This document shows, piece after piece, positions 8,117 through 15,849 of a stretch of DNA of 35,164 nucleotides. Location: positions 1 through 35,164 of the forward strand of contig JAQCBB010000010.1 of the NCBI GenBank assembly GCA_027621535.1, given 5' to 3'. This DNA is from Pseudomonadota bacterium (lineage in GTDB: Bacteria; Pseudomonadota; Gammaproteobacteria; Burkholderiales; Methylophilaceae). The notes beneath the pieces were generated by a model that did no database searches, had not been told where the DNA came from, and was given only the letters and a program-made list of their open reading frames with translations. Each line of letters starts with the position of its first letter. Position 1 is the first letter of the stretch. The translations under genes were made by a program, and so were the position numbers.

Positions 8117-9442
8117 ATGAAATTTTTTATACTAACTCTACTCGCCTTTCTGACCAGCTTAACTTACGCTAATACCTTTCAAAATGCTGAAACCATTGAA
8201 AATGTTGAAGGTGTAACCCTTGAGTTATTTGATGAATATGTACCCCTCATCCCTGATTCGACGCACTTCATTGAAAACCAGAGAAGCTTATGGAAAAGAA
8301 TTGGCGATGGCTTTGAAATTAGGGATGTGCATGATAAAAGAGTAAAAAAGTATATTAATTGGTACCAATCCAGACCTGATTATGTTGAGCGCATGATTGA
8401 AAGATCATCACGCTACCTTTACTATGTTGTCGAAGAAGTTGAAAAAAGAAATATGCCCATGGAAATAGCATTATTACCAATGATTGAGAGTGCCTATAAT
8501 CCTATAGCAAAATCAAGACAAAAGGCAGTTGGAGTTTGGCAATTTATTCCCTCAACTGGAAAAATTTTTGGTTTAGAGCAAGATTGGTGGCGTGATAAAA
8601 GAAGAAATATTATTGACTCCACATCGGCAGCCCTAGATTATCTTGAGAAATTGCATGGTTTATTTGGATCATGGGAATTAGCATTAGCGGCTTACAATGC
8701 TGGCGAAGGAAGAGTAAAAAGAGACATATTAAAAAATAAAAAGAGAAAACTACCAACAGATTATTACTCACTAGACCTCCCAAGAGAAACTAAGGACTAT
8801 GTTCCAAAGCTGCTTGCAGTGAAACAAATTATTCAAGAACCAGAAAAATTTCAGCTATTTATAAAAGATATACCTGATCAACCTTACTTCAAAGTAATCA
8901 ACGTTCCAGATCAAATTGATGTCCATATTGCCGCTGAGTTTGCAAATATTCCCTATGAAGAATTTCAACTGTTAAATGCTGAACACAACCGTCCAGTAAT
9001 GAAAGCTCACTTCGGAGTTCAAGATATTTTACTTCCGGTTGATAGCGTTGACACTTTCATGAAAAATTTAAAAGAAAACTCTGAACCTCTAACCAATTGG
9101 ATAACTTACAAGCCAATTAACGGTGAAAAAGTAACTCACGTCGCAAAAAAATTCAATATTGATATCAACGAATTAGTTAAGATTAATCAATTAAGAAGTA
9201 ACCAAACTTTAAAAAATGATATTATTCTTATTCCCTCCTCTCCGGATGTACTTAAAAAATATTCGATAAGTACAAACAATCTATACTCGTATTCAAACAT
9301 AATTTCTCATAAAATTCGTCCTGGCGATACCCTGGGAGGAATAGCAAGAAAATATAAAGTACCGATCAAAGATATTATGGAGTTTAATGAACTCAAGAGC
9401 ACAAATATAATCCTAAATGCGTACATAGATATACCCCAATAA
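8117..9442 (+). CDS. mltD: Membrane-bound lytic murein transglycosylase D
   Basis: Cleaves peptidoglycan glycan strands to 1,6-anhydromuropeptides. The 441-residue protein starts with a signal peptide (MKFFILTLLAFLTSLTYA, likely cleaved after TYA). No lipobox Cys is seen, unlike E. coli MltD, which is a lipoprotein. The SLT domain is around residues 105-220 with the catalytic Glu (E124) in LPMIESAYNP, then AVGVWQFIPSTGKIFGL and ALAAYNAGEGRV. Two LysM peptidoglycan-binding repeats follow, near residues 330-370 (NGEKVTHVAKKFNIDINELVK) and 398-441 (RPGDTLGGIARKYKVPIKDI). It sits directly after gloB, as in E. coli, and 6 bases before the ABC binding-protein gene. Confidence 0.93.
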   Translation: MKFFILTLLAFLTSLTYANTFQNAETIENVEGVTLELFDEYVPLIPDSTHFIENQRSLWKRIGDGFEIRDVHDKRVKKYINWYQSRPDYVERMIERSSRYLYYVVEEVEKRNMPMEIALLPMIESAYNPIAKSRQKAVGVWQFIPSTGKIFGLEQDWWRDKRRNIIDSTSAALDYLEKLHGLFGSWELALAAYNAGEGRVKRDILKNKKRKLPTDYYSLDLPRETKDYVPKLLAVKQIIQEPEKFQLFIKDIPDQPYFKVINVPDQIDVHIAAEFANIPYEEFQLLNAEHNRPVMKAHFGVQDILLPVDSVDTFMKNLKENSEPLTNWITYKPINGEKVTHVAKKFNIDINELVKINQLRSNQTLKNDIILIPSSPDVLKKYSISTNNLYSYSNIISHKIRPGDTLGGIARKYKVPIKDIMEFNELKSTNIILNAYIDIPQ

Positions 9443-9448
9443 CCCCAT

Positions 9449-11071
9449 ATGCGATTAATACTTACCTCAATTTTATTTATTTGTCTTTTTGGATGCAATA
9501 AATCTCAGATTGAAGATGTCAATTTCGATGAAGAAGCTTCTCAAGAATCTGGTGGCACACTTACAAACGCAATGATTGGTGAACCTAATAATCTTATTGC
9601 CATGATCGCAGGGGATGGCGCGTCCTCTTTAATTGCTGGGCAAATATTTAACTCACTTCTTAAGTATGATGAGAATCTTGAATTTGAGGGAGACTTAGCA
9701 GAAAGTTGGGAAATTTCTGAAGATTATAAAACCATCAAATTTAATCTAAAAGTGCAAAAAAAATGGTCTGATAATCACCCAATCACGTGTAAAGACGTAC
9801 TATTTACTTGGAAAGCAGTAACTCACCCTGATACTCGAACTCCGTATGGATCTGACTACCAATTAGTGTCTTCGGCCCAATGTATAAATGATTATCAATT
9901 TATTGCAAAATATAAAGAACCTTATGCGCCTGCCCTGGAAACATGGGCATCTCTTCACATCCTCCCTGAACATCTGCTTAAAAATGAGGATATCAATAAT
10001 ACATATTTTTCATTAAATCCTGTTGGTTCCAATTATTATTCTCTGGATTCTTGGGTAACTGGACAGCAACTTAAATTAAAAGGTAATCCGAATGCCGTTC
10101 ATGGAAAACCATTGATTGATAATAAAGTTTCGAGAATTATTCCTGATTTATCTTCACAGTTTATGGAATTAATTGCGGGCAATATTGATTTAATGAGTAT
10201 AAATCCCATTCAATATTCACGAGTATTTCCTAACAGACCTGAATTGAATAAAAAAATAAATTTATATAAAGAGATGGGTAATGGCTATACATATTTTGGC
10301 TTCAATCTAAAAAAAAGGCCCTTTGATGACATTAATGTCAGGAAAGCCATTAGCCTCGCCATTGATCGTCAAGAAATCATTGATGGTGTTTTACTAGGTC
10401 TTGGTGAGGAAATAACCAGTCCATACAAGCCAGGCACTTACTGGGAAAATAAAAATATCAAAAAATTAAGTTTTAATCCAGAAAAAGCAAAAGAATTATT
10501 AGAAAATTCAGGTTATCGTTTAAATAATAACATCTATGAAAAAGATGGAATTCCCCTTTCATTTGAAATTTTAACTAATCAAAATAAGCAAAGAGAAATG
10601 ACGGCTGTATTGATTCAGCGTCGCCTTCAGGATATTGGTATTGATGCATCCATTCGCGTCATTGAATGGGCAAGCTTTGTAAATAGGTTTATTAAAACAG
10701 GAGAGTTTCAAGCGGTTGTTTTAGGGTGGAGTTTGTCTCTAGATCCAGACCAATATAGCATTTGGCATTCGAGTCAGCAAGGTCCTGGGCAGTTTAATTT
10801 TATTGGTTACTCGAATAAAACAGTTGATAATCTTTTAGAAAAAGGACGTCAAGAACTAAATAAAGAAAAAAGGAAAGCCATTTACAATGATTTTTCTTCA
10901 ATTCTATATGATGATCAACCGATTATATATTTATATGCAGGTTATGGTTTGTCTGCTATTCACAAAAAGATAAAAGGTGTAAAAAAATTATCTCCCCCAG
11001 CTGGCATATATCACAACGATTATGAATGGTTTGTACCTAACAAATTTCGAAGAAATGAAATGAGTCTTTAA
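9449..11071 (+). CDS. Peptide-type ABC transporter substrate-binding lipoprotein (SBP family 5)
   Basis: A 540-residue periplasmic binding protein of the DppA/OppA/SapA group. It starts with a lipoprotein signal peptide whose lipobox is LFGC (about residues 13-16). Family features in order are EPNNLIAMIAGDGASS, YDENLEFEGDLAESWEISED, VRKAISLAIDRQEII, and GWSLSLDPDQYSIWHSSQ in the C-terminal part of the cleft. Likely ligands are short peptides, but the specificity cannot be read. It lies between mltD and two permease genes and ends in a 1-base overlap (TAATG) with the first permease. The murein-hydrolase neighbour makes murein-peptide uptake an attractive but unproven idea. Confidence 0.9.
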   Translation: MRLILTSILFICLFGCNKSQIEDVNFDEEASQESGGTLTNAMIGEPNNLIAMIAGDGASSLIAGQIFNSLLKYDENLEFEGDLAESWEISEDYKTIKFNLKVQKKWSDNHPITCKDVLFTWKAVTHPDTRTPYGSDYQLVSSAQCINDYQFIAKYKEPYAPALETWASLHILPEHLLKNEDINNTYFSLNPVGSNYYSLDSWVTGQQLKLKGNPNAVHGKPLIDNKVSRIIPDLSSQFMELIAGNIDLMSINPIQYSRVFPNRPELNKKINLYKEMGNGYTYFGFNLKKRPFDDINVRKAISLAIDRQEIIDGVLLGLGEEITSPYKPGTYWENKNIKKLSFNPEKAKELLENSGYRLNNNIYEKDGIPLSFEILTNQNKQREMTAVLIQRRLQDIGIDASIRVIEWASFVNRFIKTGEFQAVVLGWSLSLDPDQYSIWHSSQQGPGQFNFIGYSNKTVDNLLEKGRQELNKEKRKAIYNDFSSILYDDQPIIYLYAGYGLSAIHKKIKGVKKLSPPAGIYHNDYEWFVPNKFRRNEMSL

Positions 11072-12090
11072 TGCTGAAATACTTACTGAAAAGAATTATA
11101 TGGATGATCCCGATGTTAATTGGTATAAGTCTTATTTCCTTTTTTATAATGCACCTGGCACCAGGTGACATCACTTCTAACGAATCAGCTTTTAATCCAA
11201 AAGCAAGCGAAGAGTCAAGACAAAAGTTACGTAAAATGTACGACCTTGATAAACCGATCATTGTTCAATATGGATTATGGTTAAAAAGAATTATAAAACT
11301 TGATTTTGGTTCCTCGTTTGCCTCGCATCAAAGGCCTGTGCTTTGGGAAGAAAAAGATAAAAATGGAAATATTAAACCTGGATTGATTCAAAAAGCATTA
11401 CCGATAACCTTGTTAATTAATTTATTAACTATCTTTTTAATTTTTTCTATATCTATTGTTCTTGGAACAATTGCTGCCGTCAGGAAAAATAAAATACCGG
11501 ACAGGATGATTACTCTTTTTGTTTTTGTTGGATTTGCTATTCCTGGTTTTTGGCTTGCTCTATTATTAATGTACTCATTGGGTGTTTCAAATCAAATTTT
11601 ACCCATATCTGGTTTACACTCGATTGGTTATGAACAAATGAGCCCCATTACCCAATTTATTGATATGCTTAAACATCTTATTCTTCCTGTTTTTATTTCT
11701 TGTCTGAGTGGATTAGCTGGAATTTCCCTCTATGTTCGAAATGGAATGATCGAAATTCTTAATCAAGATTTTATTAAAACAGCAAGGGCAAAAGGCCTGT
11801 ATGAAAAAAAAGTGATTTTTGTTCACACTCTTAAAAATGCGCTTTTACCGCTCATCACCATACTGGGACTTTCAATTCCTGGACTTATTGGTGGCTCGGT
11901 GATTGCTGAATCTATTTTTGCAATTCCAGGGATGGGAAAATTATTTTATGACGCCGTATTAATGCGAGACTTTCCTGTGGTCATGGGTATTTTAACCATT
12001 GGGTCGATTTTAACTTTATTGGGAAACTTGATTGCAGATTTATCCTATGCATGGGCAGATCCAAGGATTAGAAGAGGTTTAACCAAATGA
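11071..12090 (+). CDS. Peptide-type ABC transporter permease (DppB/OppB/SapB-like)
   Basis: Inner-membrane permease of a family 5 ABC importer, 339 residues. N-terminal MLKYLLKRIIWMIPMLIGISLISFFIMHLAPGD is the hallmark first helix of DppB-like permeases. A core of membrane segments follows. The ATPase-contact EAA-like loop is IKTARAKGLYEKKVIFVHTLKNALLPLIT, followed by GSVIAESIFAIPGMGKLFYDAV and a C-terminal LSYAWADPRIRRG. It is translationally coupled to the binding-protein gene upstream (TAATG) and to the next permease (ATGA, 4-base overlap). Confidence 0.94.
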   Translation: MLKYLLKRIIWMIPMLIGISLISFFIMHLAPGDITSNESAFNPKASEESRQKLRKMYDLDKPIIVQYGLWLKRIIKLDFGSSFASHQRPVLWEEKDKNGNIKPGLIQKALPITLLINLLTIFLIFSISIVLGTIAAVRKNKIPDRMITLFVFVGFAIPGFWLALLLMYSLGVSNQILPISGLHSIGYEQMSPITQFIDMLKHLILPVFISCLSGLAGISLYVRNGMIEILNQDFIKTARAKGLYEKKVIFVHTLKNALLPLITILGLSIPGLIGGSVIAESIFAIPGMGKLFYDAVLMRDFPVVMGILTIGSILTLLGNLIADLSYAWADPRIRRGLTK

Positions 12091-12899
12091 GAAAAATAAT
12101 AAAAAATCCTTTAGCTTTTGCTGGATTAATTATTATTCTCTTAATTGGTATTTTGGCTTTATTTGCCAGTTATCTCTCCCCCTATGATCCAAACTATATT
12201 GATATTCAATCAATATTGGTATCACCGAATAAACAACACATTATGGGAACAGATGCTCTTGGCCGTGATGTTTTCTCAAGAATGCTGCATGGTGCCCAAA
12301 TTTCACTTTTGGTTGGTATTGTTGCAGTCGGTATCTCAACACTCATTGGTATTATGCTGGGCTCTATTGCTGGGTTCTATAGAGGCATCACTGATACCCT
12401 TATAATGCGGTTGGTAGATGTAATGTTATCAATTCCTTCATTCTTCTTAATACTCGCTGTCATTGCGTTCTTAACACCGTCCATATGGAATATTATGATA
12501 GTTATTGGTCTGACTTCTTGGATGGGTGTAACCCGTCTAGTGCGTGCTGAATTTTTAAGCCTCAAAGAAAGAGATTTTATTTTAGCGGCTGAAACTATTG
12601 GTGCCAGTGATCTCAGAATTATATTAATCCATCTTCTTCCAAATAGCCTTGGACCTATTATTGTAAGCACTGTTCTAGGAGTTGCAAGTGCTGTTCTTAT
12701 TGAGTCTGGTTTGAGTTTTCTTGGTCTGGGAGTTCAGGCACCAACGGCGTCGTGGGGAAATATACTGACAGACGGCAAAGAATACATTCAATTTGCTTGG
12801 TGGTTATCTTTGTTCCCTGGATTAGCAATTTTGATTACTGTATTGGGTTATAATCTTCTTGGGGAGGGTCTAAGAGATAACTTCGACCAAAATACTTAA
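12087..12899 (+). CDS. Peptide-type ABC transporter permease (DppC/OppC/SapC-like)
   Basis: Partner permease, 270 residues. N-terminal NPLAFAGLIIILLIGILALFASYLSPYDPN and HIMGTDALGRDVFSRMLHGAQISLLVG are typical of DppC-type subunits. The EAA loop is ILAAETIGASDLRIILIHLLPNSLGPIIV, and ESGLSFLGLGVQAPTASWGNIL and NLLGEGLRD close the protein. The EAA loop is intact, so an ATPase partner is expected. None follows: the next gene, 24 bases on, is fabI. The ATPases must be encoded elsewhere, shared, or lost. Confidence 0.94.
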   Translation: MRKIIKNPLAFAGLIIILLIGILALFASYLSPYDPNYIDIQSILVSPNKQHIMGTDALGRDVFSRMLHGAQISLLVGIVAVGISTLIGIMLGSIAGFYRGITDTLIMRLVDVMLSIPSFFLILAVIAFLTPSIWNIMIVIGLTSWMGVTRLVRAEFLSLKERDFILAAETIGASDLRIILIHLLPNSLGPIIVSTVLGVASAVLIESGLSFLGLGVQAPTASWGNILTDGKEYIQFAWWLSLFPGLAILITVLGYNLLGEGLRDNFDQNT

Positions 12900-12923
12900 T
12901 ATCATCATTGCTATGAGGTTTAT

Positions 12924-13706
12924 ATGTCTTTTTTAAAAAATAAACGAGTGTTAATTTTAGGTTTACTCAGTGACCGTTCGATTGCTTATGGCATTGCCAA
13001 TGCAATGCATCAGCAAGGAGCTGAATTAGCCTTCACGCATCAAGTTGACAAACACGAACAGCGTGTTAGAAAATTAGCCGCCAATTTTAATTCGGACATT
13101 GTTTTACCATGTGATGTCTCTTTTGATGAACAAATAATTGATCTATTCGTTAAGCTTAAAACCTATTGGAATACAATAGATGTAATTGTTCACTCTATAG
13201 CATTCGTTCCAAAAGAGGCTCTTCAAGGAGATTTTGTTGAAAATACTTCCCGAGAAAATTTTAGAATTGCTCATGATGTGAGTTCGTACAGTTTTACAGC
13301 TCTTGCCAAGGCAGCTCTACCGATGTTATCTCCAAATGCATGCTTACTTACAATAAGCTATCTAGGTGCTGAACGAACAATGCCTAACTATAACGTCATG
13401 GGTCTTGCTAAAGCAAGCCTTGAGGCTAACGTTCGTTATATGTCTCAAAGTTTAGGTCCTAAAGGAATAAGAGTTAATGCAGTATCAGCTGGTCCCATAA
13501 AAACTTTGGCTGCTTCAGGCATTTCTGATTTCGATAAGATGTATTCCTTTAATGAGAAACATGCCTCTTTAAGAAGAAATGTAACAATTGATGAGGTTGG
13601 TAATGTTGCAGCATTTCTTTGCAGTGACCTTGCGAGTGGAATTACCGGTGAGGTGACTTATGTAGATGGTGGGATGAATATTACAGCAGCAGGAACAATT
13701 GAATAA
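12924..13706 (+). CDS. fabI: Enoyl-[acyl-carrier-protein] reductase (NADH) FabI
   Basis: Catalyses the last reduction of fatty-acid elongation and is the target of triclosan-type inhibitors. The 260-residue protein is a short-chain dehydrogenase with the FabI-type nucleotide loop [13 protein letters not shown] and [17 protein letters not shown]. The catalytic pair is Y156/K163 in NYNVMGLAK, the same positions as in E. coli, and [12 protein letters not shown] is the flexible substrate-binding loop. TGAGGT in front of the ATG is a usable ribosome site. It follows the ABC permeases by 24 bases; the sap-fabI order in E. coli has two ATPase genes in between. It ends inside a 30-base palindrome shared with the convergent ppiD. 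Confidence 0.96.
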   Translation: MSFLKNKRVLILGLLSDRSIAYGIANAMHQQGAELAFTHQVDKHEQRVRKLAANFNSDIVLPCDVSFDEQIIDLFVKLKTYWNTIDVIVHSIAFVPKEALQGDFVENTSRENFRIAHDVSSYSFTALAKAALPMLSPNACLLTISYLGAERTMPNYNVMGLAKASLEANVRYMSQSLGPKGIRVNAVSAGPIKTLAASGISDFDKMYSFNEKHASLRRNVTIDEVGNVAAFLCSDLASGITGEVTYVDGGMNITAAGTIE

Positions 13707-13725
13707 CTAATTAGTTATTCAATTG
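13696..13725. terminator. Perfect 30-base palindrome at the fabI / ppiD convergent ends
   Basis: The sequence is an exact inverted repeat with half-site CAATTGAATAACTAA centred at 13710/13711. Both stop codons lie inside it: fabI TAA at 13704-13706 and ppiD TAA on the minus strand at 13713-13711. It may fold on either RNA strand and act as a bidirectional terminator or 3'-end stabiliser. The stem is AT-rich and there is no following U-tract, so this is not a classical intrinsic terminator. Confidence 0.5.
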
Positions 13726-15594
13726 AAGAAATTTGGTATTGATTTTTATTTTTGAATCAGCTCTTAAATCTTCGATATACGCTCTTTCAATTTCCTTATC
13801 GATTGCTGACAAAAACTCTTCATTAAAAAACTCAATGTCTTCAGTAACAATATCTTCGCTGCTGACCTTGTCGAGTTTGATCACCATAAATTCACCTTTT
13901 GGATCAAAGATACCAGCATAAACAGGTAGGCTTGAAGCATTTAACTTAAAAACTTCCTCGGCAATCACATCAGAGAGTCCTTGTTTATCAGAACGATCAA
14001 TCGTTAAATCATCAATCCATTTAGGTTCATTTGCAGAACCATCCTGAAGACTTGAAACTAGGATATTTCCATCGTTAATCAGATTTTGTTGGGCATTACG
14101 TTTTTTCAAATAATCATTAATTTCAGATTTTACTTCCTCAAATGGCTTGGTCTCCGATTTTCTAAATTCGACAACACGAGCAGAGACTAAGTTATTTGGT
14201 GAAACTTCGATAGCGGGCGTATTAAATTTATTTTCAATAATAGCTTTATCAAAGACAGCATCAGCGAATACCGGGTTGTTGAAAAATCTTTCTGCATCTT
14301 GTTTTGACATCCACTGGCTTTGTTGGACTTCTAAATTGTATTTATCAATGACTGATTGAAGTGAATCTTTACTTTCATAGACCATGTTACTAAAGTCTTC
14401 AGCATTCGTGTTGTATTGCTCGAGAGCTTTTTGAAATATAAGTTCTCCTTTAATCTGAGGTTTTACATCAGCGAAGGTAACTTGATCCCCTTTTATACCA
14501 TCAAGACGAATGATATGAAAACCAAAATCAGATTGCACTAAGTCAGAAATTTCACCCTTCTTCATTGAATACACCGCATCTTCAAACTCTTTTACCATAA
14601 CACCTCGTTTGAAAAAACCGAGAGACCCATTATTTTTTGCTGACTCCGGATCTTGAGAATTTTTTTTTGCATATTCTGAAAATTTCTTTGGATTCTTCTT
14701 AAGATCGGCTAATACTTTTTCAGCTTTTGTTTTTACTTCGAATAGCTCATCACTGGATAATGACTTATCCGCTAAAAACAAAATATGACTGGCGGACCTC
14801 TCTTCAGATCCCTCATAGTTTTGCTTGTTAGCTTCATAAAAAGCTTTGATATCTTCATCCGTGACATTGATGATTGGCACAATGTTAGCTACAGAATAGA
14901 CTACGAAATCAATTTTAACTTGATCAGGTTGAACAAAAGATGATGTGTTGTCATTATAAAAAACTTCAAGCTCCTCATCAAGAACCTTAACGGTTTCTTC
15001 GTAGTCTTTCAATAACATATCGTAAAGTTTTACATGGCGCTTCTGGTAAGCTATTTTTGCAACATCATTAATTTTGCTTTTTGGGTAGTAAGATAGATTT
15101 GCTAAGGTACCCTGAATTTGCTGAGTACCCATATCGGCACGAATTTGATCCTCTAATTTTTTTGGAGTGAGTCCATTATATTGCACTATTTGATCATAGC
15201 GCTGTTGGGAGAATTTGCCATTTTCTTGAAAATCAGGCATTCCAACCAAATAAGTAGTTAACTGATCATTCGAAATACGAAAATTATATTTGTTAACCGC
15301 TTGTTTAATAAGCTGACTATCAATTAAAGATTCTATAACGCTTTTTTTTAATTCAAGAGATTGCAAGATAGAACGATCTTGCCCCTCGGCATCAAGTCTT
15401 TCTTGAAGAATCATCATCGATCTTTGAAAGTCTTGGGCTGTGATTTCAGAATTATTTACTGTAGCCACGGTTACGTTAGAGCCTATTGAATTCAAATAGG
15501 AATCAATACCAAATAAAGCAAAAGGCACAACAATGATAGCTAAAACAACCTTAGCCCATTTCTTTTCTAGTCCATTTCTTATGGTTTCTAACAT
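13711..15594 (-). CDS. ppiD: Periplasmic folding chaperone PpiD (SurA_N / parvulin domain protein)
   Basis: Membrane-anchored periplasmic chaperone acting on newly exported proteins near the Sec translocon. The 627-residue protein has a short cytoplasmic N-terminus, one membrane helix (about residues 15-35, WAKVVLAIIVVPFALFGI), a SurA_N-like region, and a parvulin domain around residues 262-365 (ERSASHILFLADKSL, then NGSLGFFKRGVMVKEFEDAVYSMKKGEIS and SDFGFHIIRLDGI). A second, degenerate segment fills the C-terminal third. PpiD in E. coli has little or no prolyl isomerase activity, so chaperone function is more likely. It lies downstream of tRNA-Asp on the same strand with a 40-base gap, in the lon-tRNA-ppiD order seen in related bacteria. 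Confidence 0.92.
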   Translation of the reverse strand: MLETIRNGLEKKWAKVVLAIIVVPFALFGIDSYLNSIGSNVTVATVNNSEITAQDFQRSMMILQERLDAEGQDRSILQSLELKKSVIESLIDSQLIKQAVNKYNFRISNDQLTTYLVGMPDFQENGKFSQQRYDQIVQYNGLTPKKLEDQIRADMGTQQIQGTLANLSYYPKSKINDVAKIAYQKRHVKLYDMLLKDYEETVKVLDEELEVFYNDNTSSFVQPDQVKIDFVVYSVANIVPIINVTDEDIKAFYEANKQNYEGSEERSASHILFLADKSLSSDELFEVKTKAEKVLADLKKNPKKFSEYAKKNSQDPESAKNNGSLGFFKRGVMVKEFEDAVYSMKKGEISDLVQSDFGFHIIRLDGIKGDQVTFADVKPQIKGELIFQKALEQYNTNAEDFSNMVYESKDSLQSVIDKYNLEVQQSQWMSKQDAERFFNNPVFADAVFDKAIIENKFNTPAIEVSPNNLVSARVVEFRKSETKPFEEVKSEINDYLKKRNAQQNLINDGNILVSSLQDGSANEPKWIDDLTIDRSDKQGLSDVIAEEVFKLNASSLPVYAGIFDPKGEFMVIKLDKVSSEDIVTEDIEFFNEEFLSAIDKEIERAYIEDLRADSKIKINTKFLQLNN

Positions 15595-15634
15595 GAATTT
15601 TATGACCTTACTGAATCAAAAAGTTCTAAAAAGT

Positions 15635-15711
15635 TGGCGGAGTGGACGGGACTCGAACCCGCGACCCCCGGCGTGACAGGCCGGTATTCTAACCAACTGA
15701 ACTACCACTCC
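15635..15711 (-). tRNA. tRNA-Asp (GTC anticodon), CCA encoded
   Basis: The minus strand gives a full cloverleaf with acceptor stem GGAGTGG/CCACTCC, discriminator G and an encoded CCA (15637-15635). The anticodon loop CTGTCAC carries anticodon GTC, and GGTTCGAGTCC forms the T-loop region. With CCA it is 77 bases. It lies 6 bases downstream of tRNA-Val and upstream of ppiD, so all three may share a transcript. Confidence 0.96.
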
Positions 15712-15717
15712 TTATTT

Positions 15718-15793
15718 TGGTGGGTGCTGACGGGGTCGAACCGCCGACATTCGCCTTGTAAGGGCGACGCTCTACCAACTGAGCTAAGCACCC
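15718..15793 (-). tRNA. tRNA-Val (TAC anticodon), CCA encoded
   Basis: The minus strand folds as a cloverleaf with acceptor stem GGGTGCT/AGCACCC, discriminator A and an encoded CCA. The anticodon stem-loop is TCGCC-CTTACAA-GGCGA with anticodon TAC, and the T-loop region is GGTTCGACCC. Length is 76 bases with CCA. It is the first tRNA of a Val-Asp pair between lon and ppiD. Confidence 0.96.
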
Positions 15794-15813
15794 AAAATAA
15801 TATCAAGGACGCC

Positions 15814-15819
15814 ATTCTA
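15814..15819 (-). promoter_or_regulatory. Candidate -10 box for the tRNA-Val / tRNA-Asp unit
   Basis: On the minus strand TAGAAT (5 of 6 to TATAAT) lies about 20 bases before the mature tRNA-Val 5' end. No good -35 is seen at the usual spacing, so this is a weak call. The 56-base spacer 15794-15849 behind lon has no clear terminator. Confidence 0.3.
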
Positions 15820-15849
15820 CAATAAGTACCTATGAAATGCTAGCTTATT

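Noticed and set aside
15634-15825. A 63-codon plus-strand frame reading MAEWTGLEPATPGVTG...
   Set aside because: It is the antisense reading of the tRNA-Asp and tRNA-Val genes, a well-known false protein; the tRNA cloverleafs explain all of it.
15800-15849. Possible hairpin AATAAG...CTTATT behind lon as a terminator
   Set aside because: The stem is six weak pairs with a loop of about 19 bases and no U-tract follows, so it is not convincing.
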